64,000 nucleotides of DNA from Gnetum montanum (taxonomy: Eukaryota; Streptophyta; Gnetopsida; Gnetales; Gnetaceae), in assembly GCA_015680685.1 (NCBI GenBank), contig MNCI01030652.1, positions 950 to 64,949 of the forward strand, written 5' to 3'. Below the pieces are notes generated by a model. That model made no database searches, had not been told where the DNA came from, and saw only the letters and a program-made list of their open reading frames with translations. Of the stretch, positions 23,157-35,726 are shown piece after piece (within the stretch, counting starts at the first letter, position 1; every line of letters starts with the position of its first letter). The position numbers and the translations under genes are program-made.

Positions 23157-25362
23157 CTCACAACTCACAAGAAAATCTCATAAGTCCTCATGAAATAATT
23201 CTCAGTTTTTAAGGCAAAATAGCAAACACTTATTAAGACCTAGAATGCAATAATGTTTTGTAGTACACACCTCTATGAACGGTTGATTAGTTGAGTTAGA
23301 AGAAGACAACTTCAAAGATCATGTGAAATTATTTCCCAACTAAAAACCTTAAGAATTAAGCCATAATAGTAAGCGAACCCTAGAATCAACCCCAACAATC
23401 TTCAAAATCATGTACCAAAAGCCATTAATAGTAGAAAAAACTTAGCCTCTTATGCCTTCATGAAAATCTCATTGAGATCATTGTTATAGCTCCCATACTC
23501 AGCATAAAAAACAAGGTAGAAGTAGTCTCATGTAATCTCCTCTCTTTCCCTCTCCTCTATTCCTTACTTCTCAAACTAGCATAGTCTCCCCTCTCTTAGA
23601 AAAAGGTACAAATGAGAGAAAACCCTTCTCTATTTATGGAATGAAAGAAACTCCAAGGATTCGACAAAGACTTGTGCACAAAAGTTTACGCAATGAAAAA
23701 ATACTTGATAATCTATGTTCCATACATGCTTTTTATATTCATGGCATCATTACTACTTAACTTGGATAAGTAAGCTCTCATGAGGAAGTGGGTATGTGAG
23801 AGTGACAATAATCAAAAGAGCCATATGTCCCTTATTAAGTCAGTCATTTATCCCTTTTCTAGTTATTAATATGAAGGGGATAATTAGTATATTTAAAAAT
23901 AGTTGTCATCATAGGCATGTCATAAGTTTACATCACCATTCCACATTGACTTTTCTTATAGCCCTATATTTTTTTGACTTGTTATAAGTCATTTTTACTT
24001 TATAAGCTATGAGGGTTTTGAATTTATTTTTGGTTTTTTATCTCTTTTCCACATTTCTTATAATTTATCTAGTAAAAATCATTGATATTATACTTTTTGT
24101 ACATTTAACATTTTATACATATCAAGCCAATTGTAACAAGCATAAACATGTTATAGCTACCATGCTTGAAAATTAATTTGTTAAATAACTAAAAAAAGCA
24201 ACAGTCCATAAGGTAATTTTTTATTGGCTAATATTAAAATATCAAAATCTAAGACTCGAATCAATAAACTAATTATAGATTTATACTATAGATATAAAAT
24301 TAAGTTCATCCACAATATTTAGACATGATTTGATAACTTTGATTTTTTGATGTATTTTAATTAAATAAATATATAATAAATTAAAAATTCTAACTAAACA
24401 TCAAAATAAACCATAGATTCATATTATGTTAATTTCATAGTATTATTCTAAAGTATTGTTAGACTTTGTCATGCTATATATAAAACTTAAAATAATAAAA
24501 AATTACAAATAAATTAAAAATAAATAGTAAACTTGCTTGTATCAACATTTAGGAATGTAATGCAGGTGATCAGAACACTCATCTCTTAGTTGGGAAGTTA
24601 TGAGTTTAATTCTTGCCTCCACTTACAAGTATGGTAACAATGAAATAGCCTTGTGGTTAGACCTTTTTATTTAGTGGGTTACATCTATCTTGTGGTGTCC
24701 GTAGAGATTGTGCTACTAACCCTGAGTTACCTTGGCTTTAAAGAAAGCTTAATTGTATCACCTAATCAAAATTTTTTGTATAGCATAGAATCAGTAGACA
24801 CAATTATAACTATATATATGCTTTAAAGCATGTTCAAGTATAAGAATTTAATAAAGTACTAAGATCATATGTACAAATATGTGGCACTACATAAGTCCTC
24901 TACTTAAGAAGATTTCTTGTGATGAAATTTAGAAATAATAGTGAATAAAGTTCATGCATTCCATGGTTTTTCCACTTAACTTTAACTTGATTGGTCTCTT
25001 TGTTTTGCAACATCATTACCCACCTATCTAGGATTCTCTCTAGTTGTTTCATAGTGGAAGAGTTTGCATCCACCTAAATACAATGCTAATTCAAAACATA
25101 ATATGGATTTCAAATACATTTTATTATTATACTTACATGAAAAACATTGTGCATGTGTGCCACTTAAGGGAGTAAAGCTAATCTATATGTCATAGGTCCA
25201 ATCCTTTTCAAAATATAAAATGATTGATGAATCTTGGGGCTAACTTTGATTTCATCACACCTCTAACAATTGTCTTCATGGTAAAAACTTTAAGAAAAAT
25301 CTTCTCACCAACTTAAAATTCTAGTGATCTTCATCTCCTATATGCATAACTCTTTTGCCTAT
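23157..25362. other. unassigned AT-rich sequence, flank of elements H and F
   Basis: No protein gene is recognised. A tRNA-like segment lies near 24549-24615 and is listed separately. The rest is A/T rich with short A and T runs. Confidence 0.5.
24549..24615 (+). repeat. possible tRNA-derived (SINE-like) segment
   Basis: The stretch contains GAGTTTAATTC, close to an RNA polymerase III B box (GGTTCGAATCC type), preceded by an anticodon-arm-like region CTCATCTCTTAGTTGGGA. I cannot fold a full tRNA or find an A box, a poly-A tail or flanking duplications with certainty. Confidence 0.25.
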
Positions 25363-26252
25363 TGATGAGTTATGTTTCTTGGGTTACGTCAATGAGGCCT
25401 CGTCAATGTAGCTTTGTTGATGCAACCCCATTCATGTGGCCATGTCAACGTGGGATTTGATGCATTAATGTGGCCTTGTCAACATAGTGTCTATTTTTGC
25501 CTATAAATATGCACTCACATGTTTTGTTTATGGCATCGTTTTTCATAATTGTAGCAAAGCTCTTGTAGTTTTGTCATTTGAAAGTTAAAATATTTTTCTA
25601 AGTGCCTGCAACAAAAGTCAAAGAGTATATGGATCTTTATTCAAGCAATGTTATACCTGAGCACATCAATGTGTGTAGCAATAAAGATAAGTTGTCTAAT
25701 AAATCTTGCAGCACTTTGAAATAGAATAATTGTTTATTTATGCATTTAATGTTTTATAAAACTTCCTTTAATGCTTTAAGTAAATAAGCTAGGTTAAATA
25801 ATGATTAATTAAGCACATAAGTATGACCACTGCAAGCATATGCTTGACACTTGGTAATCCTAGTAACACTTAATGTTTGGTAACTCAATGGTGTTTAACA
25901 TGTTCAAGATGTGTACAGCAAGTGGGTATGAATGCTTATGTTAGGATTAGCAAGGTGTATCTAGTTAGATTAAATTAGAAATTTAATTATTTCATTTTAT
26001 ACATTATTATTTATCCTTAGGCAACTTAAAACATGTAACATAAAAATGATAAAAATCATATGCCTCAGCTGCACTTAACCATACCTATGCATTTCACAAG
26101 TCTAATTGGGAAGATAATGATTGCAATGGTTAGTTTCACTTCCTAGGGACCAGTGTACTTAGAGGGCTATAAGTCCACAGAATTCAACCAAATCATGCAC
26201 GAATGCTTAGTGATTCATATAGTTGGATGTAGGGTCTACTCACTACTCATCA
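25363..26252 (+). repeat. 5' LTR of element F (890 bp)
   Basis: It starts TGATGAGTTATG and ends CTACTCATCA. U3 opens with repeated GTCAAYRTGGCC-like units (25385-25490), followed by a TATA box CTATAAATATG at 25501. It is related to the C LTR at 30211-31089 in both repeats and layout. Confidence 0.88.
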
Positions 26253-26271
26253 TTGGTGCCATTGCCAGGGA
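26253..26271 (+). promoter_or_regulatory. Primer-binding site of element F, tRNA-Asp type
   Basis: TTGGTGCCATTGCCAGGGA directly follows the LTR and matches the tRNA-Asp(GUC) complement apart from a few transitions. Confidence 0.87.
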
Positions 26272-26514
26272 CTTTTAGTTTGATACATGTACTATCTAGA
26301 ATTTAGTCAACATTATTTAAGATTATTGGAATGAACCCTAGGTCACAATAAATTGAAAATAATAATTATAATTATAATTATAATTTAAGCACATTGAATT
26401 TTTCTATAATTCAAAACATCATCTTCTCATAGGCATGATAATTCAAAACCACTAGTGCCCTAAGAATTCAAAGTGGTATACACTATACCTAACTTCACCT
26501 TCATCCTACATTAG

Positions 26515-28805
26515 GATGAGTAGTTTCCATGGAGAGATATGGAAGGAAATGTTGTGTTACCTTCAAACTAATTTTTTCCTCAGATGCTACTCCAAACTCT
26601 TAATATGTTTGGCATCCAAGACCTCCATGATGAATATGTTGTGCAAGATGATGACTATCAGGACTACCATCCCACAAAAACATAATGCAAATGAGATCAA
26701 CACTAGGAGAAGCACCATGAAGCTACAAATGGGAAAAAATTCACCAATCCCTTATTCCTATTAAACCAAGATAATAATAAGGATCCTTCCTCTTGGGGTT
26801 CTCAACATGAAGATTCTCCACTCCTTGACTTGGTGAAGGGGGCTTGAACTTGAATCTATAGTCCACTATCAATAATCTAGGTTTAGGCAAAAGTGGGAGT
26901 CAAGGTAGGGGCTCGGGCAAGCATCATGATGATGGGAAACCTAATGATTATGGTCATGACAAGTGGAGAGGAGGTGGCAAACACCATGCTGGTGGCAGTC
27001 CTCCTCCCTCTTCATCCTCTTCATGCTGGCAAGCATTATGATTGAAACTGTAGGGGACAAATCCATGATGGAGATGAATGATGAGATAATGATCTTGGGC
27101 CCCACCATTATCAAAGGGAATTAGGGAACATCATAGGCATCATCAAAATCATGACAATGATGAGCCCTTGTTGGCAAGTTAAAGCATGTTGAACATCATA
27201 GAGGTAGTTTAGATTCTAATTAGGCATGTGAAAGACAGTAGAATCAAGTAGTTGGATATGAGCAATATCCCTAGATTTAAGTGGGGATATAACTTAGATC
27301 CACAGACCCATCTTCAGGCCTTTCATGATGTCTATGCCATAGAAAATAATGGATAGAAACTTAAGCTATTCCCTAGGACACTCATAAAAGAAGTAGAAAG
27401 TTGGTACTACTCCTTGGAGCCAGAATCATTTTGTAGATGGAGTATAATGCTTAAGCTATTTAATAATAAATATCAAACGTACTCCAGAATGTTCAATTTG
27501 AGGAAGCAAATCCAAAGTTGATGACAAGGAACACATGAACCCTTGGACAAATTCATGGGCAAGTATTATTCCCTTTTGCACAAATGTCCTAATCATGGTT
27601 ATTCTCAATGGGAGTAGTTTTGCCATTTCATAGATGGGCTCTAATTAGAAATGAAGAGAAATCTTGGGATCTATGCCCAAGAGATATTATTAGAACTAAA
27701 AGCCCATCAAATTCAAAGGTTGATTGAGTAGGTTGCAAAAGAAGAAGATGAGTTAATAAAATCGGAAAGTGTTAAGGAGTATAATTGGGATCCTTCCATC
27801 AGAAAAAGGGAGGTTCATTTCTATGACAATGAGGAGGAGACACCACTTGATGAGTTGGTGTAGTGAAAAACCTTGCCAGTTCAAAAATTTATGTCTAAAA
27901 TTTCTACTAAAGTTAAAAAATGTGGGAATCTTTGGATGGAAAATTTCAAACTACTCTGAAAAGTATAGAAGAATCTAGAGAACAAGGTGGTAATCATCAG
28001 CATAAGAGGAGAAAAAAAAAGCTAAATGTACCTACCAAAAAGATAAGGGAAAGGTTGCAATAATAGAAGAGGTTGTGGAGTTAGAATCACATGATGTTGG
28101 TGGATGTGACATCTACCAATATGAACATTCCAATGGAGGTTGCCTTATTGTGTCACACTTACAGAAATCTGGGATGTATGCTCTAAATCCTAGACTGGCA
28201 TGAAGGTCAGCACCTAGAAGGTTACCTTATCCTCAAGGCAACCCAAGGAAGTTCCACCAACAATAATAGACTGATTATCTAAATGGAGTAGTAGCATCAA
28301 TGGTAGCATCCACAATCATGGAGGATGCCCCAAGCAAGACAATAGTATCCTTACATGTAGCAAGATTTGTATGGGTACTATGTTCAACAACCAATGTCTT
28401 CGCATGACTCTTCTAATCATGCATCTTGTCAACATCATTACTACCCTCTAGAGTATTATAGAACTCATTCTCCATCTCCTAGAGTGGAAACCCCATATTT
28501 CTATCCTCCTCCTCATCCTTTAGCATATGTTCCTCCACCCTCAACTGGATTATTGCCTACTCCATCTATGCATGGTGAAATTCCTACTTAGCCACAGTGG
28601 CATAATGCTACCAGGGCTATTAACTTATAGTTAGCTTCTTAGCTAAGTGTTTTAGAAGCCAAATCCCTTAAAAGACCATTCTTCCAAACCAATAGCCCTA
28701 CAAAAGCCTCACCTACTTATGTAGTTGGTCACCCTATATCTTCTTCATTCTCTACATCATTTCTTTCGAGAGCCCTTCAAACCAAACACCACCCAAGATC
28801 CATAC
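26515..28805 (+). pseudogene. gag of element F
   Basis: Structural protein of an Athila-like element. The capsid core, near 27310-27760, reads IPRFKWGYNLDPQTHLQAFH, then LFPRTLIKEVESWYYSLEPE and QGTHEPLDKFMGKYYSLLHK, colinear with the gag of A (15160-14640). A nucleocapsid remnant near 28110 reads CDIYQYEHSNGGC, in which the second cysteine of the knuckle has become Tyr. It is followed by SHLQKSGMYALNPRL, shared with A. The proline- and tyrosine-rich tail is open at 28367-28591. Several in-frame stops and frameshifts make it non-functional. The N-terminal part (26515-27030) is poorly conserved and its start is a guess. Confidence 0.78.
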
Positions 28806-28829
28806 TATCATGTTAACCCATGCTATACC

Positions 28830-29404
28830 TGATTAGATTAAGTTTTGCAACCTTCCTAGGAAATGAATTGATCTTGGAAGTCTACTCATCTACTTGTAGA
28901 TTACTGGAAATGAGCCTTGCAATGCTCTTCTCGATTCAAGTTCTAGTGTTAATCTAATTTCCCACAAAATGTACAATTCCTAGAACCCACCTTCTATCAA
29001 GAAGAGCAACATCCATTTAGAATTGGTGGATTAGTCCATCACTATTCCTTTAGGACTAGTGGCGGAAATTATGACCATTGTTTATGGGTGGTCATATCTT
29101 ACTCATTTCTTGGTAATCAAAGTTAACAATTGAAAGGGGGACTTCCCAATAATTATGGAAAGGTCTTGGTTGAGCACTATATATGCATGAATGGGCATTG
29201 TAGATCTTTTCTTGAAGATTTTTAAGAAAAATGCATTTGCAGAGATCAAGAAAAAGCACGTTCCATGCATTGTGTATAACAATGAAGGGTGCAATTATGT
29301 GCAAAAACTCTATTCTATTAAAAGCACATTAATCAAAGCCTACAAACAATGTGTAGATGAATCTAAAAGCCAAAAGTGCCTATACGTAGTAGCCAAAAAA
29401 TAGA
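28830..29404 (+). pseudogene. Aspartic protease domain of element F
   Basis: A retropepsin-like domain after gag. The active-site segment near 28925 reads NALLDSSSSVNLISHKMYN, where the expected G of the catalytic triad is S. Downstream come IMTIVYGWSYLTHFLVIKVN and DFPIIMERSWLS, parallel to the protease of A and C. The linker to reverse transcriptase (29191-29404) is open and contains KKHVPCIVYNNEGCNYV, matching C near 53590. Stops and the altered active site indicate an inactive copy. Confidence 0.8.
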
Positions 29405-29559
29405 AGGACACCTATAATTGATTCTAAGAGTAGCACACTTTGCATGGAACCTACTGAGTGCTTAACTTCTACCTATGTTGAAGGCATGGATGAACTAGAG
29501 CAAGTTCATCATCAACTCTTCGATGATGAACCTAATGATATCAATTAGGGAGAGTTGAA

Positions 29560-30210
29560 AACCTCTAATAGTTTTAAACAAGAGTCCTTAGAGTTAAAAA
29601 TCTACATATCATCATGGACTATGCATTTTTTAAAAATGGCAAGCTCATGATAATTAATGTCAACCTTGCTCCTAAGCAAAAAAGGATGTTTTTGAAGGTG
29701 GTAAACAAATGACCAGCAACCTTTTCTTGGTCATATCCTAAAATCACAGGGATTGATCTTAGGATATGCCAACATCACATCTATATTGATCCAGCCATGA
29801 AGCCAAAGAGATAGCCATAATGATAGTTGAACCCCAAATTGAAATAGAATGTCAAAGAGGAAATTGAACAACTCCTTAAGGTAGGGTTCATCTATCCAAT
29901 TGTGGATAGCAAGTAGGTTAGTCCACTTGTAATTATACCAAAGAAAGGTGGCAAGTGGTGGGTCTACATTGATTTCAGGTTGTTGAACATGGCAACATTC
30001 AAATATCATTATCCATTGCCATTTATGGACCAGGTGTTGGATACTATTTCTAGGCATTACTATTATAGCTTTCTAGATGGTTATAGTGACTATAACCAAA
30101 TTTGGATCATACCTAAGAATCAAGCCAAAATAATATTTACAAGTCTCTAGGGACATTTGCCTATCATAAGATGCCATTTGGTCTATGTAATGCCCCTACA
30201 ACGTTCCAAC
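29560..30210 (+). pseudogene. Reverse transcriptase, N-terminal part (element F)
   Basis: The frames show EEIEQLLKVGFIYPIVDSK, PLVIIPKKGGKWWVYIDFRL (fingers), then YHYPLPFMDQVLDT, YSFLDGYSDYNQI and, after a frameshift, the start of the palm motif ending at LCNAPTTFQ. This order is standard for Ty3/gypsy reverse transcriptase. The sequence stops just before the catalytic YxDD box, where the LTR of element C begins at 30211. Confidence 0.85.
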
Positions 30211-31089
30211 TAATAAGTGGTGAGGTACCTCTACACTCAACCATATGAATTACAAGCATTCACATGCGATCTAGTCAAATTTTGTGGACTTTATAGTTTC
30301 CAATGCACTAGTCTTCTAGGAAGTGAATCTTGCCTTAAGGTCATTCATTGTCTTCCCAATTACACTTGTGACATATGCTGGTATGGTTAAGGATAATTGA
30401 CGCATTTGATTTTTATCATTTTTTTTATTTTATAGTTTGGGTGTTTAAAGAGAGATAACGTAATTAGATTAACTAATTAACTAGTATCTAACTAGTCCTA
30501 ACATAAGCATTTGGTCCCACTTTCCACACACATCTTGAACCCATGTATCGACTACTGGGTTACCAAGTGCTATGCTACTAGGCGTACCAAGCAATAATGC
30601 TACTAGGATTACCAAGTGAATATGTGTTACACTTGAACTAGTTGTACTTATATGTTAATCTATTTAGCTTATCTTGCTTAATTATCTTAATTAGCTTGAT
30701 TACTAAAAAATATTGAATAATTGATTGAAACCATTAAATGCATAAATGAAATATTTAATCTATCTAGAATACTGCAAGGTTTAACAGAAAGCTCATCTTT
30801 ATTGCCACACATAATTTCGTGCTTAGGTACAATAATTCTCAAATAAAGATCTGTATACTCAATGACTTCTATTGTGGGAATTTAGAAAAAAATATTCTAA
30901 CTTTCAAATGAACAAATTGTAAGAGCTATACTACTCTTATGAAAATTCCTTACATAAGTGTGGCTGGTGAGCTTGTATTTATAGACTGAAACAAACCCTT
31001 GCATTGACAGGGCCACATCAATGTAATAGACTACATCGAAGGGGCCTCATTGATGGGTCCCAATTGACATGATAAATCGAAACTCATCA
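30211..31089 (-). repeat. 3' LTR of element C (879 bp)
   Basis: On the minus strand it begins TGATGAGTTTCG and ends CCACTTATTA, the terminal CA being mutated. U3 has TCAATG/GGCC repeats and a TATA box CTATAAATACAAG near 30974-30984. The junction at 30210/30211 interrupts the F reverse transcriptase. Confidence 0.88.
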
Positions 31090-31105
31090 TACCCCCACAA
31101 CTAAA
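31090..31105 (-). promoter_or_regulatory. Polypurine tract of element C
   Basis: The minus strand reads TTTAGTTGTGGGGGTA next to the 3' LTR start, as in A and D. Confidence 0.85.
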
Positions 31106-31419
31106 TAAAAATTTGTCCTTAAGTTCTTTACAAAATTGTGAGGTATAGGATTATTAAATGATTTTGGATATAACAAAACAAAATGACATTGACATAACAG
31201 TATTAAGTGCCCAATGTATGTGCTAACACATTACAAAAATTACGGTGTTTATGACACAAAATTAAACACCATGACATGATTCTTTAAAATTGAATAACAC
31301 ATTCTTTGATGGCCTGAAGTTGGTGGAGAAGGTCTAAAAATCCCAAGTAGTGGTGGCTCCTAAGGTTCTAAATGACCTTCACCAGCTTTAGGCACATGCA
31401 GTGGTTAAGGTAGGTGAGG

Positions 31420-33219
31420 CTACCTTACTACTACTGCAACTTCAGGTGGAAGGTGAAAAGCATCTAGTAATGCCTTCATTTTCTCCTCTTCACTCCTGGG
31501 ATCATTTACGGTCAACGTAGCTTCATCGATGTGGAAAAGGGTTGGAACATCAAAAGCACAAGGTAAAATAGGAAATAGCTCCTTAACATTGATAAAATAG
31601 GCCACAAATTACTTACACTTGATGTCAAATGCTCAGAGTATGTCTTATAGCACCTAGTAGTCATTCATTCTTTTGGCCAGGTTCTCTATAACTAATCTTT
31701 GGTCAATGAATTTTTCCTTGAAAACATTGAGTTTAGCATTTCCACTACAAGCTTTTGCTTGGTGTCTTTATGAGTCTTGAACTTATCCTCATACAACAAG
31801 TATGAGCTAGCCACTTACTTCTCAAGTTTAGATTGCAGTCATCTAGCAGTTAACATTACCAAGTTTGTGTAGCGGATGTTGGAGAAATTTATGTATTCAA
31901 TCATCTCTTCAATCTACAACCCCTTCATGGAAATTTTTTCCTTGTTGTAGTAATTGATCCCATTAACAATGATTTTTCACACTTCTCTTCCTTGTTGGAG
32001 TTACTAGAAGGCCTCATTAACCTTTTCCTTTGCTAGTTTGGTAGACAGCATTGATCCACCTCCCTCCATCTAGCTGATTGTACGAGCCACTTCTATGAGG
32101 TGACTCATGGCTATTATATACACAAATGGGTCTTCACCACTAGTTCCTACTTGATGCTCTCGTTATTGTAAGAACTAATCTCAAGTTTTTTACATGTGCT
32201 CAATCACAGTGTAAGCCTCTGATGTTTGCTCATGAGTAGGTGGTGAAGGTGGCTGTTGCTTTTCCTCTTCTATGATCATGGTAGGTGTCTTATCATTTTT
32301 TTCACATAGCAACTGGAGCATGTCTAAGTGTATCATTTGTATAGCAAACTATTCCTACCCTTTTTCATAATTTTCTAATTAGGTAGGGAAAATGCTAGTT
32401 CTTTATTCCACATTCATTCTCCTTAAAGTGTTTCTCTATCTTCAAATAGATTACTTATGGAAGATTTGTTGGAAATTTTCCACATAGAGTGGTGCATTCT
32501 TAGGTGAAGAAGTTTGTCACCTTACTAGGCCTCATCGTTGGATTGAGGTGGTAGGCTACTATCTTAAAATAAAATCACTCCACCAATATGAGCACTCCAA
32601 ACTCCTTATAATCAATCCCATAACACTATTGAGTCCACTCCTTCTTTACTTCAAGATCACCTTGTGTGAAAAAATCTACTAATTATGTTCATATATCAGG
32701 CAACCCAAGGACCTATTCAATGGATTCTAGTGAATAGGATACCTAGATATCCTTAATTTTCATAGTGGCTCCTACTCTCCTATTATTCTAAAAGAGGTAC
32801 ATTTCTTCCATGTATGACTTCCCATTGGAGGCAATGACTAGCCACATGGAAGAGGCTTGCAATTGATTTCTGACATCCTCTAAAGCTCATTCAAGGAATG
32901 GCTTAAAGTTCAATTCTTAAAGAACTGAGTGTTGAATTTCATGATTCTTGATTGTATCGAGGCAGGCCTATGTGAGTATGACTTCTAATCTGGGTACAGC
33001 ACCTAGTGCCTCACCTTGTTGTGAGTGTTCTGATGTAGCTTCTTCTTCAGGAATTTATTAGACAAATTCCACCTCAACCTCATCTCTAAGAGGTCATGTT
33101 GCATGGGTTACCTCAACCTATTCTTGGTCATGTTCTTATTAGCCTCTTCCTCCTCTAGATCACTTCTCCCATGGTTGTAATGGTCCTTCCTCCTATGGTC
33201 TCTTTAGTCTTGGTTCCAT
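31420..33219 (-). pseudogene. env-like ORF of element C (internally deleted copy)
   Basis: The third ORF of the Athila-like element, lying between pol and the 3' LTR. It starts at ATG 33219 (MEPRLKRP then a stop), one base after a splice-acceptor CAG. It ends at 31420 with an open stretch that contains FINVKELFPILPCAFDVP and EEEKMKALLDAFHLPP. That end is in the same frame as the ATG (538 codons apart) and matches the C-terminus of the 930-codon copy in element D. At about 600 codons it is shorter, probably by deletion of middle coiled-coil sequence. Many stops. Env-like proteins of plant Ty3/gypsy elements have no proven function. Confidence 0.68.
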
Positions 33220-33248
33220 CTGTAATCACACATAATAATGGATTAGTA
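33220..33248 (-). promoter_or_regulatory. Splice acceptor and branch point before env-like ORF (C)
   Basis: On the minus strand TACTAAT (33248-33242) is followed 23-29 bases before the ATG by TGTGTGATTACAG directly abutting ATGG. The same arrangement occurs at 59097-59068. It would let the env-like ORF be expressed from a spliced RNA. Confidence 0.65.
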
Positions 33249-33649
33249 ATTATTATGTAATTAAAAATGATTGGAATACCTTATCCCATAAGGGAGTTAC
33301 ATTTGGCTAAGATGTGATTATGGCTAGATGGATTAGATATTTAATTATTAATTTAATCTCTACTTTACTGAAGTTGTTGGAAGGGTTAAATTATTCAAAA
33401 ATTAATCATTTAATAGCATTTACATCATAACCCTTTGGGGCGTTAGAAAAATTTCAATAAAAATTTATCAAAGCCTTGGGATTTGCTAACCCTGCAACTA
33501 GGATCTTACCTCCAGTAACTGCAGGATCAAAGAATGGGGTGATTTGGATAAATAGTGTATGAGTTAGAGGCTTGGGAAGGCTTTGGGCTCTAAAAAATTG
33601 CAAAAAATCCTTGGGTGTTATGAAACAAATGTGAAAAATGTAAAGTGTT

Positions 33650-33770
33650 TAGTGGTATTTATAGTATATTTGCATTGCGTCAACAAGGCCATGTTGACAC
33701 GATCAACTGCGTCAATAGGGCCTAGTCAACATAGTTGTTGACCATTGTTGACTTGGTCAACACATTAAAA
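33650..33770 (-). promoter_or_regulatory. Internal U3-like promoter module of element C
   Basis: On the minus strand repeated GTTGAC/GTCAA and GGCC units (33765-33673) lead to ACTATAAATACC (about 33664-33654). The same units and TATA order open the LTRs of F and C. It lies about 430 bases upstream of the env-like ATG. Confidence 0.5.
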
Positions 33771-35248
33771 TTACAAAGAGATTTTGAAAAAAATTAAGAT
33801 TAAATGGAAGACCAAATAGCCACAAACATGATGAAAATGTGAGAAAAGGATGTTGAAGTTCCAAAAATTAAGAAAATTAAGAAAAATGGGTAAAATAGTA
33901 AAATAGGGGAGGGCTCAAGAAGCATAGAGTTGGTTGCATAATGGAAAATGTGAAAGATAGAATTGTAGCAATGTCTAAGATAAGGAACTTAACTAACCAA
34001 ACTAGGATATATGCAAGTGGCTCCTCCCCATAGTAGGTTTTTACCCTTATTGCCCTTGCATAACCCTAACTAATGAGTCCGTGGTTCCCACAGTTGATTA
34101 ATGGTTATGAAAAGTTAAGGATCAACCAAAAAGAATCTATTCAAGAATTTCAACACATCAGATAAAGAAATTGAGCATAACACAGAAACCAACAATGAGG
34201 TGAGTTATGACAGCATAGATGGATGATTGAGAAGGCAAAACAGAATCTCAAATTGAGGTCATAAGAAGTCCCTTGTGGAGTTTGTGTTTAAATAACTCAA
34301 GAAGATCCATCCTTAGTCCAGACCAAAATCAACCACTTTCAGTGACTTCACATTTCCACTTTAAGACCAATCAACTCACTCAAGACACAAGAGTTCTCCC
34401 ATAAAACAACCATCATTCCAAAAGGAGAAGTAGGCAATGAGAGAGAGTGAGAGAGAGCCTTCATTAGAGGGGACCTTTAGGCATGGGTGCATGTCTTTCC
34501 AGTCCCATAACTATTGCTTGTAATCCATTTATTTATCTAAGGGGTGTTCTTTGAATTCCCATCATGTTTTTTTTAGATGAGAACTACACCATACAAAGAC
34601 TTTATTTGACTTCCTATTAATGGTTGGACTGGAATGGTAAGAAGTTCATGAAAAACACCCAAGCACTCAAGTAAGCAGAAGAGTACAAAGAGTATTAAGT
34701 CCCCTTGAAGTCACACCCTCTATAAACCTTTGAATTTTTTCCAATTTCTAAACTACCAAGGTCACTAATTGATTAAAATTTTCTCTAATGGAAGGGACCT
34801 TAAACTCCCAAAACAAAAACAAAAAAAAAAACCATAGAGTTTATTGGATGGGTAGATGATATGGACTCACTACCTATCCCATGAAAAATAAACCATGTCA
34901 TAGTCATCAAAAATAAAAATTCAAAAATAGAAACTAGACATCGAGAATCACAACATTAAGCACAAACCATCATTAATAAATAGCAACAGTGGCACTATGT
35001 CATGTGGCAATAAAGCACTTTTAATTGCAAAAATAATGAAAATTCGCACTTAAAAAAATAAACAGAATTAAATATCATAAAATAAATAAGTGTAAAATAA
35101 TCAAGAAAGGTTCAAAGGTACTAACAATGATATAAAATTAGAAAAATTTGAAAATCAAAAATTTCTAAAATAAATAATCTGTAAAATCAAAAACATGGAA
35201 AAAAAGTAGAAAAACTAAGAAGCCATATGGATCATTAGCACAAATGGA
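33771..35248 (-). other. Conserved non-coding block of element C
   Basis: No protein is recognised. Segments match element A (11690-12430) and element D (59920-60650): the GGCTCCTCCCCATAGTAGG segment near 34018, AAGGGGTGT with GAATTC near 34540, AGAACTACACCATACAAAGAC near 34580 and TTGAAGTCACACCC near 34705. Conservation between diverged elements suggests a leader, an intron or a cis-acting region. Confidence 0.55.
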
Positions 35249-35262
35249 CATCTCCCCCATGA
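35249..35262 (-). promoter_or_regulatory. Internal purine tract of element C
   Basis: The minus strand reads TCATGGGGGAGATG shortly after the end of integrase. A has the same motif and the same following TGCTAAT. It is a candidate central polypurine tract. Confidence 0.45.
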
Positions 35263-35378
35263 TTATGTTGGAAGAAGGAGATCCGAAGAATGGAACGTGG
35301 TTGTCCATTCATTAAGGTGGTAGTTACACTAGCCTAACTTGGTTCGAGGAAAGGTTTTACTTGTTGGATGTTGACCAA

Positions 35379-35719
35379 CTACTTTTTATTTGGGCTTTCA
35401 GGCTTGTAGATCAACATGGCCCCTAAAGGAAAGGTTTGATCTATTATATAAGGTCCCTCCCACAATGTTTGAAATTTTTCCTTTTGGGGTACATGTGTGG
35501 GGTTCCAATAGAAAACCTTATCTCCTAGTTGAAGTTTTACTTTTCTTATTTTGAGGTCATGACATTGCTTGTTGAATGCCTTGACCACCTCATTCAAAGA
35601 TATGGCCACTAGTTGATTTTCATTTAGCACATTTAGGTTGATCAGTCTTTCTTTTTGTGCTAGACTTAGGCCAAGATCCAGATCATAAGCCGTTGAGAGT
35701 GTACAAAGCTCAAATTGAA
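35379..35719 (-). pseudogene. Integrase C-terminal domain of element C
   Basis: An open frame with the C-terminal DNA-binding part of Ty3/gypsy integrase. It contains SLAQKERLINLNVLNENQLV, then KLQLGDKVFYWNPTHVPQ and FQTLWEGPYIIDQTFPLGA. The WEGPYII box is the GPY/F-type motif. The start of this frame reads into the LTR of element B, so it is the 3' fragment of an integrase gene split at about 35724. The 5' fragment is at 50792-51720. Confidence 0.82.
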
Positions 35720-35726
35720 TTGAGAG

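Larger units (their letters stand above)
25363..30210 (+). mobile_element. Element F: Athila-like element, truncated in reverse transcriptase
   Basis: A plus-strand Ty3/gypsy element of the same superfamily as A, C and D. It has a 5' LTR (25363-26252), a tRNA-Asp primer site, gag, protease and the first part of reverse transcriptase. Translation breaks off at 30210, where the 3' LTR of element C begins, so C inserted into F. The rest of F should lie beyond the right end of C, outside this window. All frames are interrupted by stops. Confidence 0.85.

Noticed and set aside
30211-31089. Solo LTR interpretation for the LTR at 30211
   Set aside because: A polypurine tract, env-like ORF and pol in matching orientation follow it, so it is the 3' LTR of a longer element.
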